DNA of 56,782 bases from Bifidobacterium sp. B4142 (GTDB lineage: Bacteria; Actinomycetota; Actinomycetes; Actinomycetales; Bifidobacteriaceae), in NCBI RefSeq assembly GCF_026537325.1, contig NZ_JAFNMJ010000007.1, positions 1 through 56,782 on the forward strand, read 5' to 3'. Below are positions 34,108 to 43,606 of this stretch, one piece after another (position 1 is the first letter of the stretch; each line of letters begins with the position of its first letter). The notes beneath the pieces were generated by a model that saw only the letters and a list, made by a program, of their open reading frames with translations, did no database searches and was not told the origin of the DNA. Made by a program: the position numbers and the translations under genes.

Positions 34108-34221
34108 CCGGTTGCGGGCACACCCCGCGCCGCTTGGCCCCTGTGGCCCCATGGCCGTAGAGTATAAGAATGACGGACCTCGCGCGCACAGGCGGATGGT
34201 CCATACAGCAAGGAGCAGATC

Positions 34222-34776
34222 ATGACCACAGTGGTGGACCAGGCCGGAAGGCAGATGGACAAGAGCATCGAGGCGACCAAGGAGAACTTCTCGGGAATCA
34301 GGACCGGGCGTGCCAACCCCTCCTTCCTCAACGACATCATGGTGGAGTACTATGGCACTCCCACGCCCATCAAGTCGCTGGCATCCATCGGCGTCCCGGA
34401 GCCTCGCACCCTGGCCGTCACCCCCTTCGACCCCTCCCAGGCGGGTGCGGTCGAGAAGGCCATTCGCGATTCGGACCTGGGCGTCAACCCTAGCCGTGAC
34501 GGCAACGTCATCAGGGTCACCATGCCCGAGCTGACCGAGGAGCGCCGCCGGGATTACGTCAAGCTGGCCAAGACCAAGGCTGAGGAGGGCAAGGTGGCCG
34601 TCCGCAACATCCGGCGCAAGGTCAAGGAAGAGCTGGAGGCCAAGGTCAAGGATGGCGACCTGGGCGAGGATGAAGGCAACCGGCTGCAGAAGGAGCTGGA
34701 GACCGTCACCAAGCAGAAGAACGACATGATTGATCAGCTCCTGGATGCCAAGGAGAAGGAGATCCTCGAGGTCTGA
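34222..34776 (+). CDS. frr: Ribosome recycling factor
   Basis: A 184-residue ribosome recycling factor, which with EF-G splits the post-termination ribosome. The two-domain L-shaped protein is complete: the N-terminal helix with FSGIRTGRANPSFL, the beta-domain with YYGTPTPIKSLASIGVPEPR, and the long helices with ELTEERRRDYVKLAKTKAEE. AAGGAG precedes ATG 34222. Length is normal. Confidence 0.97.
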   Translation: MTTVVDQAGRQMDKSIEATKENFSGIRTGRANPSFLNDIMVEYYGTPTPIKSLASIGVPEPRTLAVTPFDPSQAGAVEKAIRDSDLGVNPSRDGNVIRVTMPELTEERRRDYVKLAKTKAEEGKVAVRNIRRKVKEELEAKVKDGDLGEDEGNRLQKELETVTKQKNDMIDQLLDAKEKEILEV

Positions 34777-34801
34777 TCCGCCTGGGGAGGGTCCACACTT
34801 C

Positions 34802-35791
34802 ATGAGTACTAAGGAAAGCTCGGCCGAGAAGGCCGGTCAGGATGCCGTCGCAAGCCTGAACAAGCGGACCGGACGCAACATGCCGCAGGCGGTGGCCACT
34901 GGCGCGCTTCTGGTGGTCATCATCCTGGCCTGCATCCTGGTGCGCATCGACGCATTCATCTACCTGATCGTGATCTTCATGACCCTGGGGCTTTGGGAGC
35001 TCAGGGTGGACTTTGCCACGGCTGGCCTGCATATATCGGTGGTCGAGCTCTGGATCTGCTCGGCTGCCACCATGCTGGCCTCCTTCTACGCTCCTGATCA
35101 CGTGGCGGTCATGACCGCCGGAGTTCTGATCACCGCCCTGGTCGGGGCCCTTGCGGCCACCCGCAACCATCGCCTGGGCGGTCGGCTGGTCAAAGCGGTG
35201 AACGCCAAGCTCTCGGGCAAGGATGCGCAGACCATGGCCGATGCCTCCTATGGCGCCTCAGATGGGGAGAACCGATCAAGCAGCCTGGCCAATGTGGGCG
35301 TCACCCTTCTGACCGTTGTCTACATCACCCTTCTGGCCTGTCTGATAACCCTGCCCACCACCTTCGGCGGGCATCCTGCCGCACACGCATTCATGGTGAT
35401 TTTCCTGCCCGCCTTAAGCGACATCGGTGGTCTTCTCTTTGGCTCGCTCTTCGGTAAGCACAAGATCTCGCCCCGCATCTCTCCCGGCAAATCCGTGGAG
35501 GGGTTGGCAGGCTCCATGCTCTGCTGTCTGGTTGGCGCCCTGGTTATCTTCGCGGCCACCTATCCCATGGCGGTTTGGGGGCGGATCTGGTGGGTCGCCC
35601 TGCTCATGGGCATCATGGTCGGAGCCACAGGCACCCTAGGGGACCTGAGCGCATCCTTGATCAAACGTGACCTGGGGATCAAGGACATGGGCCACCTGCT
35701 CAAGGGCCATGGCGGAGTGCTGGACAGGGTGGATTCCATCCTCATGTCCGCACCGTTCATCACACTGGTTCTTTTGATTACCGGTCTGTGA
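34802..35791 (+). CDS. cdsA: Phosphatidate cytidylyltransferase
   Basis: A 329-residue membrane enzyme that makes CDP-diacylglycerol from phosphatidic acid and CTP, the precursor of all phospholipids including those made by the PgsA-type enzyme at 44463. Several membrane helices are visible from about residue 35 on. The family signature is SASLIKRDLGIKDMGHLLKG followed by HGGVLDRVDS near the C-terminus (about 279-308), with the catalytic Asp and Lys residues. An N-terminal hydrophilic stretch of about 30 residues is longer than in E. coli. ATG 34802 lies after GGGGAGGG; the frame is open from 34730 inside frr. Confidence 0.94.
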   Translation: MSTKESSAEKAGQDAVASLNKRTGRNMPQAVATGALLVVIILACILVRIDAFIYLIVIFMTLGLWELRVDFATAGLHISVVELWICSAATMLASFYAPDHVAVMTAGVLITALVGALAATRNHRLGGRLVKAVNAKLSGKDAQTMADASYGASDGENRSSSLANVGVTLLTVVYITLLACLITLPTTFGGHPAAHAFMVIFLPALSDIGGLLFGSLFGKHKISPRISPGKSVEGLAGSMLCCLVGALVIFAATYPMAVWGRIWWVALLMGIMVGATGTLGDLSASLIKRDLGIKDMGHLLKGHGGVLDRVDSILMSAPFITLVLLITGL

Positions 35792-35828
35792 CCGGTATTT
35801 GACGGCTGATACAGGATGAGGTAGAGGT

Positions 35829-37016
35829 ATGACAGATGTCGATTTGACCGGTGCCGAGCCTGAAACCGGCATCACCCCAGGAGGCGAGGATGGGGCTTTC
35901 CGCGACGTTCTGGCGGCCGACCACGCCCGTCGAGGCAAGCCACCGCGCCACTTTACGGATATGGACCAGCATGAGCGTCAGGAGGTCTGCGCGCAACTGG
36001 GCCTGCCGAAATTCCGGGTCTCGCAGCTGGCCAACCATTACTTCAACCATCTGTCCACCAATCCGGACGACTTCACGGACTTTCCCGCAGCCAGCCGTCA
36101 GGAGGCCGTGCACCGCTTCTTCTCTGAACTGATCACCCCGGTCACTGTCCAGAAGGCGGACCAAGGGACGACCATCAAGACCCTCTGGGAGCTCTTCGAC
36201 GGGTCCAGGATCGAGTCCGTGCTTATGCGCTATCCCTCCAGAGCCACCCTTTGCATCTCCAGTCAGGTCGGCTGCGGTATGGGCTGTCCCTTCTGCGCCA
36301 CCGGTCAGCTTGGATTGACCCGGAACATGTCGACCGGCGAGATTCTGGAACAGGTCAGGGCCGCCTCCCGGATGATGCGGTCCGGACAGGTTGCCGGAGG
36401 CCCGGGACGTCTGAGCAACATCGTCTTCATGGGGATGGGCGAGCCCATGGGCAACTATCGGGCTGTGCTTTCCGCAGTCAGACAGATCAGTGCCCTGCCA
36501 CCCAAGGGATTCGGCATCTCGGCTAGGAACATCACCGTCTCCACGGTCGGTGTGGTCCCCGGCATCCGCAAGCTGACCAAAGAGGGCATTCCGGTCCGTC
36601 TGGCCGTCTCCCTCCATGCTCCCAGCGATAAGTTGCGCGACGAGCTGGTTCCCATGAACAGACGCTTCAACACCACCCAGGTTCTGGACGCGGCCCACGA
36701 CTACTACCTGGCTAGTGGCAGACGGGTCAGCATCGAGTATGCCCTGATGCGAGGCATCAACGACCAGGCCGAGCATGTCCGCCTTCTGGCCAAGCGCCTC
36801 AATCATTATGGGGACGACTGGGCTCATGTCAATCCCATACCCTTGAATCCAATCGAGGGGTCCCGTTGGACGGCCTCCAAGCCCGAGGACGAGCAGCGCT
36901 TCCTGGACATCCTCCACAAGGCCGGAATCACTGCAACCATGAGGGACACTCGCGGATCGGACATCGAAGGTGCCTGCGGGCAGCTGGCAGCCAAGGCCGT
37001 CAAGCTTCAGGCCTGA
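35829..37016 (+). CDS. rlmN: 23S rRNA (adenine2503-C2)-methyltransferase RlmN
   Basis: A 395-residue radical SAM enzyme that methylates A2503 of 23S rRNA and A37 of some tRNAs. The [4Fe-4S] motif is CGMGCPFCATGQLG (about residues 149-162, CxxxCxxC). The catalytic Cys that forms the protein-RNA intermediate is in DIEGACGQLA near the C-terminus (about 381). SLHAPSDKLRDELVPMN is a family segment. The N-terminal extension of about 35 residues is acidic and probably disordered. GATGAGGTAGAGG precedes ATG 35829. Confidence 0.96.
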   Translation: MTDVDLTGAEPETGITPGGEDGAFRDVLAADHARRGKPPRHFTDMDQHERQEVCAQLGLPKFRVSQLANHYFNHLSTNPDDFTDFPAASRQEAVHRFFSELITPVTVQKADQGTTIKTLWELFDGSRIESVLMRYPSRATLCISSQVGCGMGCPFCATGQLGLTRNMSTGEILEQVRAASRMMRSGQVAGGPGRLSNIVFMGMGEPMGNYRAVLSAVRQISALPPKGFGISARNITVSTVGVVPGIRKLTKEGIPVRLAVSLHAPSDKLRDELVPMNRRFNTTQVLDAAHDYYLASGRRVSIEYALMRGINDQAEHVRLLAKRLNHYGDDWAHVNPIPLNPIEGSRWTASKPEDEQRFLDILHKAGITATMRDTRGSDIEGACGQLAAKAVKLQA

Positions 37017-37129
37017 ATCAGCTTTTACAATGCGTTCATGCCATAGTGTGGACATGCCAGGGCCTTCGGACACCAGAGCAGCTAAGGTCTTGACTCAAAC
37101 AAATCGGTTCAGGCAGGAAGGCAGGTCGC

Positions 37130-37906
37130 ATGGCGGTAGCGGTTCGTGTCATTCCCTGCCTGGATGTCGACCAGGGCCGTGTGGTCAAAGGCGTCCACTT
37201 CAAAAATCTGCGCGATGCGGGCGACCCGGTCGAACTGGCTTCCGCTTACTACCAGCAGGGCGCTGACGAACTGACTTTTCTGGATGTGACTGCCTCTGGA
37301 AGCGGGCGAGCCACCATGGTGGACCTGGTCAAGAGCACTGCCGACCAGATCTTCATTCCATTGACCGTCGGCGGAGGTGTGCGGACGCCGCAGGATGTCG
37401 ACACTCTCCTGCGGTCAGGGGCCGACAAGGTCGGCATCAACACGGCAGCCATTGCCAATCCGCAGGTCATCGGGGATATCGCCCAGCGGTTCGGTCGTCA
37501 GGTCCTGGTGCTTTCGGTCGATGCCCGCCGATCCAATGCCCAGGGCATTACCTCAGGATATGAGGTGACCACCATGGGTGGCAAGCAGTCCACCGGCATC
37601 GATGCCATCGACTGGGTCAAGCAGGCTCAAAAGCTTGGAGCCGGTGAGATCCTCCTCAACTCCATGGATGCAGACGGCACCCGTCAGGGATTCGATCTGG
37701 AGATGATCGCCGACGTGCGCAAGGCTGTCTCTCTTCCGCTCATCGCTAGCGGTGGCGCAGGCAAGGCCGCCGATTTTCCTCCTGCGGTCAAGGCCGGGGC
37801 CGATGCGGTCCTGGCGGCTTCCGTCTTCCATTTCGGCCAGGTGTCCATCAAGGATGTCAAGCAGGCGCTTCATACGGCCGGGTATCCGGTTCGATGGCAG
37901 GCCTGA
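37130..37906 (+). CDS. hisF: Imidazole glycerol phosphate synthase, HisF subunit
   Basis: A 258-residue HisF barrel, which cyclises PRFAR with ammonia supplied by HisH to give imidazole glycerol phosphate and AICAR. Catalytic Asp residues appear in [17 protein letters not shown] (Asp11) and [10 protein letters not shown] (about 130). Phosphate-binding loops are [12 protein letters not shown] and [11 protein letters not shown]. No hisH or hisA is adjacent, so the pathway is split over the chromosome. AAGGCAGG stands before ATG 37130. Confidence 0.97.
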   Translation: MAVAVRVIPCLDVDQGRVVKGVHFKNLRDAGDPVELASAYYQQGADELTFLDVTASGSGRATMVDLVKSTADQIFIPLTVGGGVRTPQDVDTLLRSGADKVGINTAAIANPQVIGDIAQRFGRQVLVLSVDARRSNAQGITSGYEVTTMGGKQSTGIDAIDWVKQAQKLGAGEILLNSMDADGTRQGFDLEMIADVRKAVSLPLIASGGAGKAADFPPAVKAGADAVLAASVFHFGQVSIKDVKQALHTAGYPVRWQA

Positions 37907-38046
37907 ACCCAATCTGGCAGATAATTTCGACATCATATGCTGCATGGCATTTGCTGGCCATGCTGGCAGTCATCGGGAAACCATACCCATACCATAAATA
38001 ATCAACCGGCAAGGATGTGTCGGACAAATCAGGAGAATGAGGATCA

Positions 38047-38445
38047 ATGTCACAGTCTTCGAAGGACCAGGAAGCACGTTTGGATCCGAGCATAGCGGCC
38101 AGGCTGAAGAAGGATTCCAAGGGACTTGTTGCCGCTGTGGTCCAACAGTATGACAGCCGTCAGGTGCTCATGGTCGGGTACATGGATGAGGAGGCCCTGA
38201 GACGGACCCTGACTACAGGAAGGGTCACCTTCTGGTCCCGCTCCAGACAGGAATACTGGCGCAAGGGGGAAACCTCCGGGCATGTCCAATACGTCAAGGG
38301 CGTCAGCATCGACTGCGACGGGGACGCCTTGCTTATCGAAGTCGACCAGGTGGGGGCGGCCTGCCACACCGGACACAGGTCGTGTTTTGAAGCCGGAGGA
38401 CCCTTGCCTGCGGTACAGGGCAATCGTACTCAGACACAGATGTAG
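38047..38445 (+). CDS. hisI: Phosphoribosyl-AMP cyclohydrolase
   Basis: A 132-residue phosphoribosyl-AMP cyclohydrolase, the third step of histidine synthesis. The zinc-binding region [21 protein letters not shown] followed by HRSCF is complete, and the earlier [16 protein letters not shown] and [18 protein letters not shown] are family hallmarks. It is the single-function form; the pyrophosphohydrolase step is encoded separately by hisE at 43293. AGGAGAATGAGG lies before ATG 38047. Good spacing to hisF (140 bases) includes a GCATGGC hairpin that may end the hisF transcript. Confidence 0.95.
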   Translation: MSQSSKDQEARLDPSIAARLKKDSKGLVAAVVQQYDSRQVLMVGYMDEEALRRTLTTGRVTFWSRSRQEYWRKGETSGHVQYVKGVSIDCDGDALLIEVDQVGAACHTGHRSCFEAGGPLPAVQGNRTQTQM

Positions 38446-38531
38446 AGCGAGGAAGGGTAATGGGTAATCCAGTGGAGAAAGACGCTAAGGTTGTGACAGG
38501 GAATACACAAGAAACTGGAGGGAAGGGCTCT

Positions 38532-40637
38532 ATGACCGTCTTGGATGAACTGGTGGCCGGCGCCGTGGAGGATGCAAGGAGCCGGGTGCAACAGATTCCC
38601 TTGGAAAGTCTCAAGCAACAGGTCAGGAGCATGAAGCGCAAACCTCTGGATGCCGCGCGACTGCTCAGGGAGAGCGTCGGTATTCCGATCATCGCGGAAA
38701 TCAAGCGAGCCTCGCCCTCCAAGGGGTACCTTGCCGACATCAAAAATCCCGCCGCTCTAGCCCGGCAGTATGCCAACGGGGGTGCCTCGGCCATATCGGT
38801 CCTGACCGAGGGCAGGCGCTTCCTGGGATCCTTGGAGGATCTGCGACAGGTCAGACAGGCCGTGGGCATTCCCGTGCTCAACAAGAACTTCATCGTCTCC
38901 GACTACCAGGTCTGGGAGTCCAGGGCCAACGGGGCCGACATGATCCTACTGATTGTGGCGGCCTTGGATGACACACGTCTCAAGCACCTGCTGGACCTGG
39001 CCGGGAGCCTGGGCATGACCGCCCTGGTCGAGACGCATGATCGTCAGGAGATCGAGCGGGCCATCGCGGCCGGTGCCAAGGTGATTGGCATCAACGCCCG
39101 GAATCTGAAGGACCTGAGCGTCGACGTCGACCAGTATGCCCGCCTGGCTTCCAACCTGCCCAAGGATGTGGTCAAGGTGGCCGAGTCCGGAGTGTTCGGC
39201 ACGGTCGAGCTGGAGCGGTACGCGCGGGCAGGGGCCGATGCGGTCCTGATAGGAGAAGGTCTGGTCACCTCCCAGGACCAGGAGGGTACGGTTCGCTTGC
39301 TGGTTCAGGCTGGCCACCGCTTCAAGGCCGCCGAGGCCAGACCCCTGTCGACCCATGGCGGTCCCTATTTCGGCCCCTATGGCGGACGTTTCGTCCCTGA
39401 GGCCCTGGTGGGCGCCCTTGATGAGCTGGAGCGTGTCTACAAGGCGGCCAAGGCCGATCCGGCCTTCCGTGAGGAGCTGAACAGACTCAACCGTGTCTAT
39501 GTGGGGCGTCCCTCGGCCCTGACACCGGCGCCTCGGTTCGCCAAGCTGATCGGCGATCGGGTCGGCGGCCAGGTCAGGGTCTTCCTGAAAAGGGAGGACC
39601 TGAACCACACGGGCGCCCACAAGATCAACAACGCCCTGGGTCAGGGGCTCCTGGTCAAGCGCATGGGCAAGACCCGGGTCATCGCGGAGACCGGTGCCGG
39701 TCAGCACGGCGTGGCCACGGCCACGGTCTGTGCCCTCCTGGGCTTCAAGTGCCGAATTTACATGGGGCAGATCGATGCCCGCAGACAGGCCCTGAACGTG
39801 GCCAGGATGCGGATGCTGGGAGCCGAAGTCGTCGAGGTGACCACCGGGACCAGGATCCTCAAGGACGCCATCAATGAGGCCCTGCGTGACTGGGTGACCA
39901 ACGTGGAGTCCACCCACTACCTGTTGGGCACGGTTGCCGGCCCCCATCCCTTCCCAACCATCGTCAGGGACTTCCAGAAGATCATCGGCGAAGAGGCATC
40001 CGCACAGCTTTCCGCATACGGCATCGACCATCCTGACGGGGTTGTGGCCTGCGTCGGCGGGGGTTCCAACGCCATCGGCATCATGAACACCTTCCTGGAC
40101 GATCCACGGGTCTCCCTTTACGCATATGAGGCCGGCGGGGACGGGCCCAAGTCGGGCAAGCACGCCATCCGCCTGTCGCCAGGCACCGGTCAGATCGGCG
40201 TCTTCCAAGGAACCAAGTCCTATCTCTTGGAGGACGACCAGGGTCAGACCATGGACACCTACTCCATCTCCGCCGGTCTGGATTACGCCTCGGTGGGACC
40301 CGAGCATGCCTGGCTGCACGACATGGGCCGGGTCAAGTATGACTACGCAACCGATAAGGAGGCCATGCAGGCTTTCAGCGACCTCTGCCGGACCGAGGGC
40401 ATCATCCCTGCCCTGGAGTCCTCGCACGCCTTGGCCGGAGCCAGCAAGGCGGCCACCGACCTTTTGCGCAAGGGAATCAGGAATCCTGTCATTCTGATCA
40501 ACATCTCGGGCAGGGGCGATAAGGATGTAGCCACGGCGGGCAGATGGTTCGGCTACCTGTCCGAGCAGGAGGCCAGCGCTTTGGAAGCCCAGGCCGGGCA
40601 CAGCAGAAGCGATCAAGCAGAAGAGGAGGCCCGATGA
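38532..40637 (+). CDS. trpCB: Fused indole-3-glycerol-phosphate synthase and tryptophan synthase beta
   Basis: One uninterrupted frame of 701 residues joins TrpC (about 1-268) to TrpB (about 275-701). TrpC makes indole-3-glycerol phosphate; its [22 protein letters not shown] and AESGVFG segments hold the active-site Lys and Glu. TrpB condenses indole with serine; its PLP Lys is in [14 protein letters not shown] (about 364) and the phosphate loop is GGGSNAIG. All catalytic residues I know of are intact in both halves. The stop overlaps the trpA start, so all three activities are translated together. The frame is open from ATG 38460, but that 24-codon stretch has codon use unlike the rest, and ATG 38532 has GGAGGGAAGGG before it. 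Confidence 0.93.
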   Translation: MTVLDELVAGAVEDARSRVQQIPLESLKQQVRSMKRKPLDAARLLRESVGIPIIAEIKRASPSKGYLADIKNPAALARQYANGGASAISVLTEGRRFLGSLEDLRQVRQAVGIPVLNKNFIVSDYQVWESRANGADMILLIVAALDDTRLKHLLDLAGSLGMTALVETHDRQEIERAIAAGAKVIGINARNLKDLSVDVDQYARLASNLPKDVVKVAESGVFGTVELERYARAGADAVLIGEGLVTSQDQEGTVRLLVQAGHRFKAAEARPLSTHGGPYFGPYGGRFVPEALVGALDELERVYKAAKADPAFREELNRLNRVYVGRPSALTPAPRFAKLIGDRVGGQVRVFLKREDLNHTGAHKINNALGQGLLVKRMGKTRVIAETGAGQHGVATATVCALLGFKCRIYMGQIDARRQALNVARMRMLGAEVVEVTTGTRILKDAINEALRDWVTNVESTHYLLGTVAGPHPFPTIVRDFQKIIGEEASAQLSAYGIDHPDGVVACVGGGSNAIGIMNTFLDDPRVSLYAYEAGGDGPKSGKHAIRLSPGTGQIGVFQGTKSYLLEDDQGQTMDTYSISAGLDYASVGPEHAWLHDMGRVKYDYATDKEAMQAFSDLCRTEGIIPALESSHALAGASKAATDLLRKGIRNPVILINISGRGDKDVATAGRWFGYLSEQEASALEAQAGHSRSDQAEEEAR

Positions 40638-41557
40638 TGGTCAACCAGCAATGGCAGTGGCAGAAAGCGCCCGTCCAGCCTGTCCAACCCAAGCCTGTGC
40701 AATCCCAGCCTGTCCAACCTAAGGGGTTCAGCCGCACGGCCAGCCCGGTGGCGTCCACGCTGCAGACCCTCCGCCAAGAGGGCAGGCCAGCATTCATCGG
40801 CTACTTCCCCTACGGATTCCCTGACGTGCCCACATCCTTGGAGGCCATGCGGGTCATGGTGAAAAGCGGGGTCGACATCGTCGAGATCGGGCTGCCCTAC
40901 AGCGACCCGGTCATGGATGGCCCGGTCATCCAGGCGGCCAGCAAGTGTGCCATCGACAATGGCGTCAAGGTCGAGGGTGTCTTCGACGCGGTCCGCCAGG
41001 TTCAGGCGGACGGTGCCAGGGCTCTGGTCATGAGCTACTGGAATCTGATCATGCATCACGGAGTAGCGGATTTTGCCGCCCGGATGGCCGAGGTCGGCGG
41101 GTCCGGGCTGGTCACCCCGGATCTGATCGTCGACGAATCCGGGGAATGGATAGAGCAGTCGGATCGGTATGGTCTTGACCGGGTCTATCTGGTCTCGCCC
41201 GACTCAACTGATGCACGTCTGCAGATCACCTCCCGTGCAGCCAGAGGATTCGTCTACGCGACCTCCCGGATGGGCGTGACCGGCGAACGTACCAGTATGT
41301 CCAACTCGGCGCAGAACCTGGTGGCGAGAGTCAGGCAGGCTGGGGCCCCTTATGTATGCGTGGGCATCGGGGTGTCTACCGCCCAGCAGGCCTCCCAGGT
41401 CGGCGCCTACGCGGACGGGGTCATCGTCGGCTCGGCCCTGGTCCACTGCCTTCTGGATGACGAGGGCAGGCCGCGGAAGGACCGTAGAAAGGCACTGGAG
41501 TCCCTGGCTGAGGTTTGCTCCGACCTGCGTTGGGGCATCTCACAGGCCAGGAAGTGA
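40634..41557 (+). CDS. trpA: Tryptophan synthase alpha subunit
   Basis: A 307-residue TrpA, which cleaves indole-3-glycerol phosphate to indole and glyceraldehyde 3-phosphate in a complex with TrpB. Catalytic Glu and Asp lie in [18 protein letters not shown], and the phosphate-binding end is [20 protein letters not shown]. The first 35 residues are unusual: two Trp residues close to the start (NQQWQWQ) and then three imperfect copies of PVQPKPVQS-like sequence, not found in the E. coli or Salmonella enzyme. ATG 40634 overlaps the trpCB stop by four bases. Confidence 0.95.
   Translation: MMVNQQWQWQKAPVQPVQPKPVQSQPVQPKGFSRTASPVASTLQTLRQEGRPAFIGYFPYGFPDVPTSLEAMRVMVKSGVDIVEIGLPYSDPVMDGPVIQAASKCAIDNGVKVEGVFDAVRQVQADGARALVMSYWNLIMHHGVADFAARMAEVGGSGLVTPDLIVDESGEWIEQSDRYGLDRVYLVSPDSTDARLQITSRAARGFVYATSRMGVTGERTSMSNSAQNLVARVRQAGAPYVCVGIGVSTAQQASQVGAYADGVIVGSALVHCLLDDEGRPRKDRRKALESLAEVCSDLRWGISQARK
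40670..40725 (+). repeat. Short tandem repeats inside the 5' end of trpA
   Basis: GTCCAGCCTGTCCAACCCAA and two diverged copies encode the PVQP-type repeats. CCTGTCCAACC occurs twice exactly. The copy number could vary between strains by slippage without changing the frame, since the unit is a multiple of three bases. Confidence 0.5.
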
Positions 41558-41580
41558 GTGGCGCTGTAAGGCCCAGGGGC

Positions 41581-41586
41581 TAGATT
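41581..41586 (+). promoter_or_regulatory. -10-like TAGATT just before lgt, possible leaderless start
   Basis: TAGATT lies 8 bases before ATG 41595, without a ribosome site between them. No -35 is evident. Confidence 0.35.
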
Positions 41587-41594
41587 GGGGCTTT

Positions 41595-42506
41595 ATGACG
41601 CTTGCCTACATTCCATCGCCAGGAATCTCCAGTTTCCATCTGGGGCCGGTCACCATCCGGTTCTACGCGCTGACCATGCTTCTGGCCATCATCGTGGCTG
41701 CCTGGATCACCGCCAGGCGCTGGAAGAAGGAGGGTGGCCGGACCGACCAGATTCTGGACATCGCCATCTGCGCGGTACCGGCCGGCATCGTCGGCGCCAG
41801 GCTCTACCACGTCATCACCACACCTGAGCGGTATTTCGGAGCTGATGGCAATCCAGCCGATATTCTGCGCATCTGGCGTGGCGGTTTGGGCATCTGGGGT
41901 GCGGTCCTCCTGGGAGCACTGGCAGCCTGGGCCTGGTGCCGTCACAAGAGCTACCCGACCGCCCTGCTGGCCGACAGTGTGGCTCCTGCCCTTCTGGTGG
42001 CCCAGGCCATCGGGCGGCTGGGCAACTGGTTCAACCAGGAACTCTACGGGGCCCCAACCACGCTGCCCTGGGGACTGAAGATCGATGCGGCAGGTTCCGC
42101 CATTGGCAGCAGCGAACAGTGCTATGACGGGGCCACCTGTCCGACAGGCACCCTCTTCCAACCCACATTTCTGTATGAGATGATCTGGAACCTGATTGGC
42201 GCAGCCCTCCTGGTCTGGATCGGCCACAAGGCCGTGAACGTGCTCAAGGCTGGCTCGCTCTTCGCCCTCTATGTCATGTGGTACACCCTGGGGCGCACCT
42301 GGATCGAGGCCCTTCGCATCGACTTCGCCCACGAATTCCTGGGTGTCAGGGTCAACGTCTGGGTGTCCATGACGGTCTTCTTCCTGGCGGCTGCAGCCTT
42401 CGTCCTCATAGCGCGCAAGGGCAAGCCGACCTCCCTGCTGTCCGAAAAGCTGCGGACCATCACCGAGCTTGAGGTGTGTCAGGAATCCGAGGCCCGGAGC
42501 AAGTAG
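41595..42506 (+). CDS. lgt: Prolipoprotein diacylglyceryl transferase
   Basis: A 303-residue membrane enzyme that attaches diacylglycerol to the Cys of prolipoproteins, the first step for the several lipoproteins encoded in this window. Seven membrane helices are expected and hydrophobic segments match. The Lgt signature is AIGRLGNWFNQELYG (about residues 138-152). The frame is open far upstream inside trpA (41352), but homologous Lgt proteins start close to the first helix, and ATG 41595 gives the normal length. trpA-lgt is the common actinobacterial order. Confidence 0.95.
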   Translation: MTLAYIPSPGISSFHLGPVTIRFYALTMLLAIIVAAWITARRWKKEGGRTDQILDIAICAVPAGIVGARLYHVITTPERYFGADGNPADILRIWRGGLGIWGAVLLGALAAWAWCRHKSYPTALLADSVAPALLVAQAIGRLGNWFNQELYGAPTTLPWGLKIDAAGSAIGSSEQCYDGATCPTGTLFQPTFLYEMIWNLIGAALLVWIGHKAVNVLKAGSLFALYVMWYTLGRTWIEALRIDFAHEFLGVRVNVWVSMTVFFLAAAAFVLIARKGKPTSLLSEKLRTITELEVCQESEARSK

Positions 42507-42582
42507 GACAGGGGTCAGCTATCCGGGGTCGGTAGGTGTGCAATTGAGCCACAAACCGGTGCCGCCGGTCTTCCGTACAACA

Positions 42583-42588
42583 TAGAAT
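42583..42588 (+). promoter_or_regulatory. -10 TAGAAT just before rpe, possible leaderless start
   Basis: TAGAAT lies 7 bases before ATG 42596 with no ribosome site between. A leaderless transcript beginning at the A of the start codon is plausible. No -35 is evident at 17 bases. Confidence 0.45.
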
Positions 42589-42595
42589 AATCTCC

Positions 42596-43261
42596 ATGAG
42601 CATTCAGATAGCACCCAGCATTCTTTCCGCCGATTTCGCCAACTTGGAGCGGGATCTCAAGGCTATTGCCAATGCCGATATGGTTCACGTGGATGTGATG
42701 GACCACCATTTCGTTCCCAACCTGACGCTTGGCGAGCCCGTGGTGGAGCGCATCTGCCAGGTGACCGACCTACCGGTGGACGTGCATCTGATGATCGAGG
42801 ACCCCGACCGTTGGGCCCCGGAATTCGCCAAGCTGGGTGTTGCCTCCGTCACCTTCCATACCGGAGCCGTCCATGCCCCGGTCCGTCTGGCCCGCCAGCT
42901 GCACGACATGGGGGTCAAGGCCTGCCTGGCCGTGCGCCCTGCCGAACCTGTGGAGCCGATATTCGACATTCTCGATGAGTTTGACATGATTCTGGTCATG
43001 ACCGTGGAGCCAGGTTTCGGCGGCCAGAAGTTCCTGGACAATCAGATGCCAAAGACCCGCCGCCTTCGTGACCAGATCACCGCACGCGGCCTGAAGACCT
43101 ACATCCAGGTGGATGGCGGGGTAAGCCCCACGACGGCTCCTATAGTGGCAGAAGCTGGAGCCGACGTTTTGGTCGCAGGCTCCGCGGTCTACGGCGCTGA
43201 CGACCCGGCCAAGGCCATTGACCAGATCAGGCAAGCCGCGCAGGTAAGCTACAAGGACTGA
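42596..43261 (+). CDS. rpe: Ribulose-phosphate 3-epimerase
   Basis: A 221-residue ribulose-5-phosphate 3-epimerase of the pentose phosphate pathway, which in bifidobacteria also feeds the fructose-6-phosphate phosphoketolase shunt. The metal-binding and catalytic segments are complete: [44 protein letters not shown] and [12 protein letters not shown], with the two active-site Asp in the second and in [23 protein letters not shown] is the normal start. Confidence 0.97.
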   Translation: MSIQIAPSILSADFANLERDLKAIANADMVHVDVMDHHFVPNLTLGEPVVERICQVTDLPVDVHLMIEDPDRWAPEFAKLGVASVTFHTGAVHAPVRLARQLHDMGVKACLAVRPAEPVEPIFDILDEFDMILVMTVEPGFGGQKFLDNQMPKTRRLRDQITARGLKTYIQVDGGVSPTTAPIVAEAGADVLVAGSAVYGADDPAKAIDQIRQAAQVSYKD

Positions 43262-43292
43262 CAGGTTTTGCAGGAAGAATGGAGATAGCCAG

Positions 43293-43556
43293 ATGAAGAC
43301 CTTCGATGGGTTGTTTGAGGAGCTTACGACCAAGGCCAAGGAACGTCCGGAAGGATCCTTGACCGTAGGCGAGCTGGATAAGGGCACGCATTTCATCGGC
43401 AAGAAAATCAATGAAGAGGCTGGAGAGACCTGGATCGCCGCTGAGTATGAGGGCAAGGAGCGGACGGCCGAGGAGATGAGCCAACTGCTGTACCACATTC
43501 AGGTCATGATGATCGATCGGGGCATCACCCTGGAGGATGTCTACAGGTATCTGTGA
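43293..43556 (+). CDS. hisE: Phosphoribosyl-ATP pyrophosphatase
   Basis: An 87-residue phosphoribosyl-ATP pyrophosphohydrolase of the all-alpha MazG-like fold, the second histidine step. [21 protein letters not shown] at the start and [20 protein letters not shown] (with the metal-binding Glu pattern EExxE) match the short actinobacterial form. It lies 32 bases after rpe and 51 bases before hisG, with which it is usually paired. Confidence 0.95.
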   Translation: MKTFDGLFEELTTKAKERPEGSLTVGELDKGTHFIGKKINEEAGETWIAAEYEGKERTAEEMSQLLYHIQVMMIDRGITLEDVYRYL

Positions 43557-43606
43557 CCCCTGATCCTATCCCGCTGTAGATTCGCTTCCGCAATTAGGAG
43601 GTTGCC

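Noticed and set aside
38946-40616. Minus-strand open frame of 556 codons opposite trpCB
   Set aside because: Shadow of the fusion gene, no motif, no ribosome site at its start.
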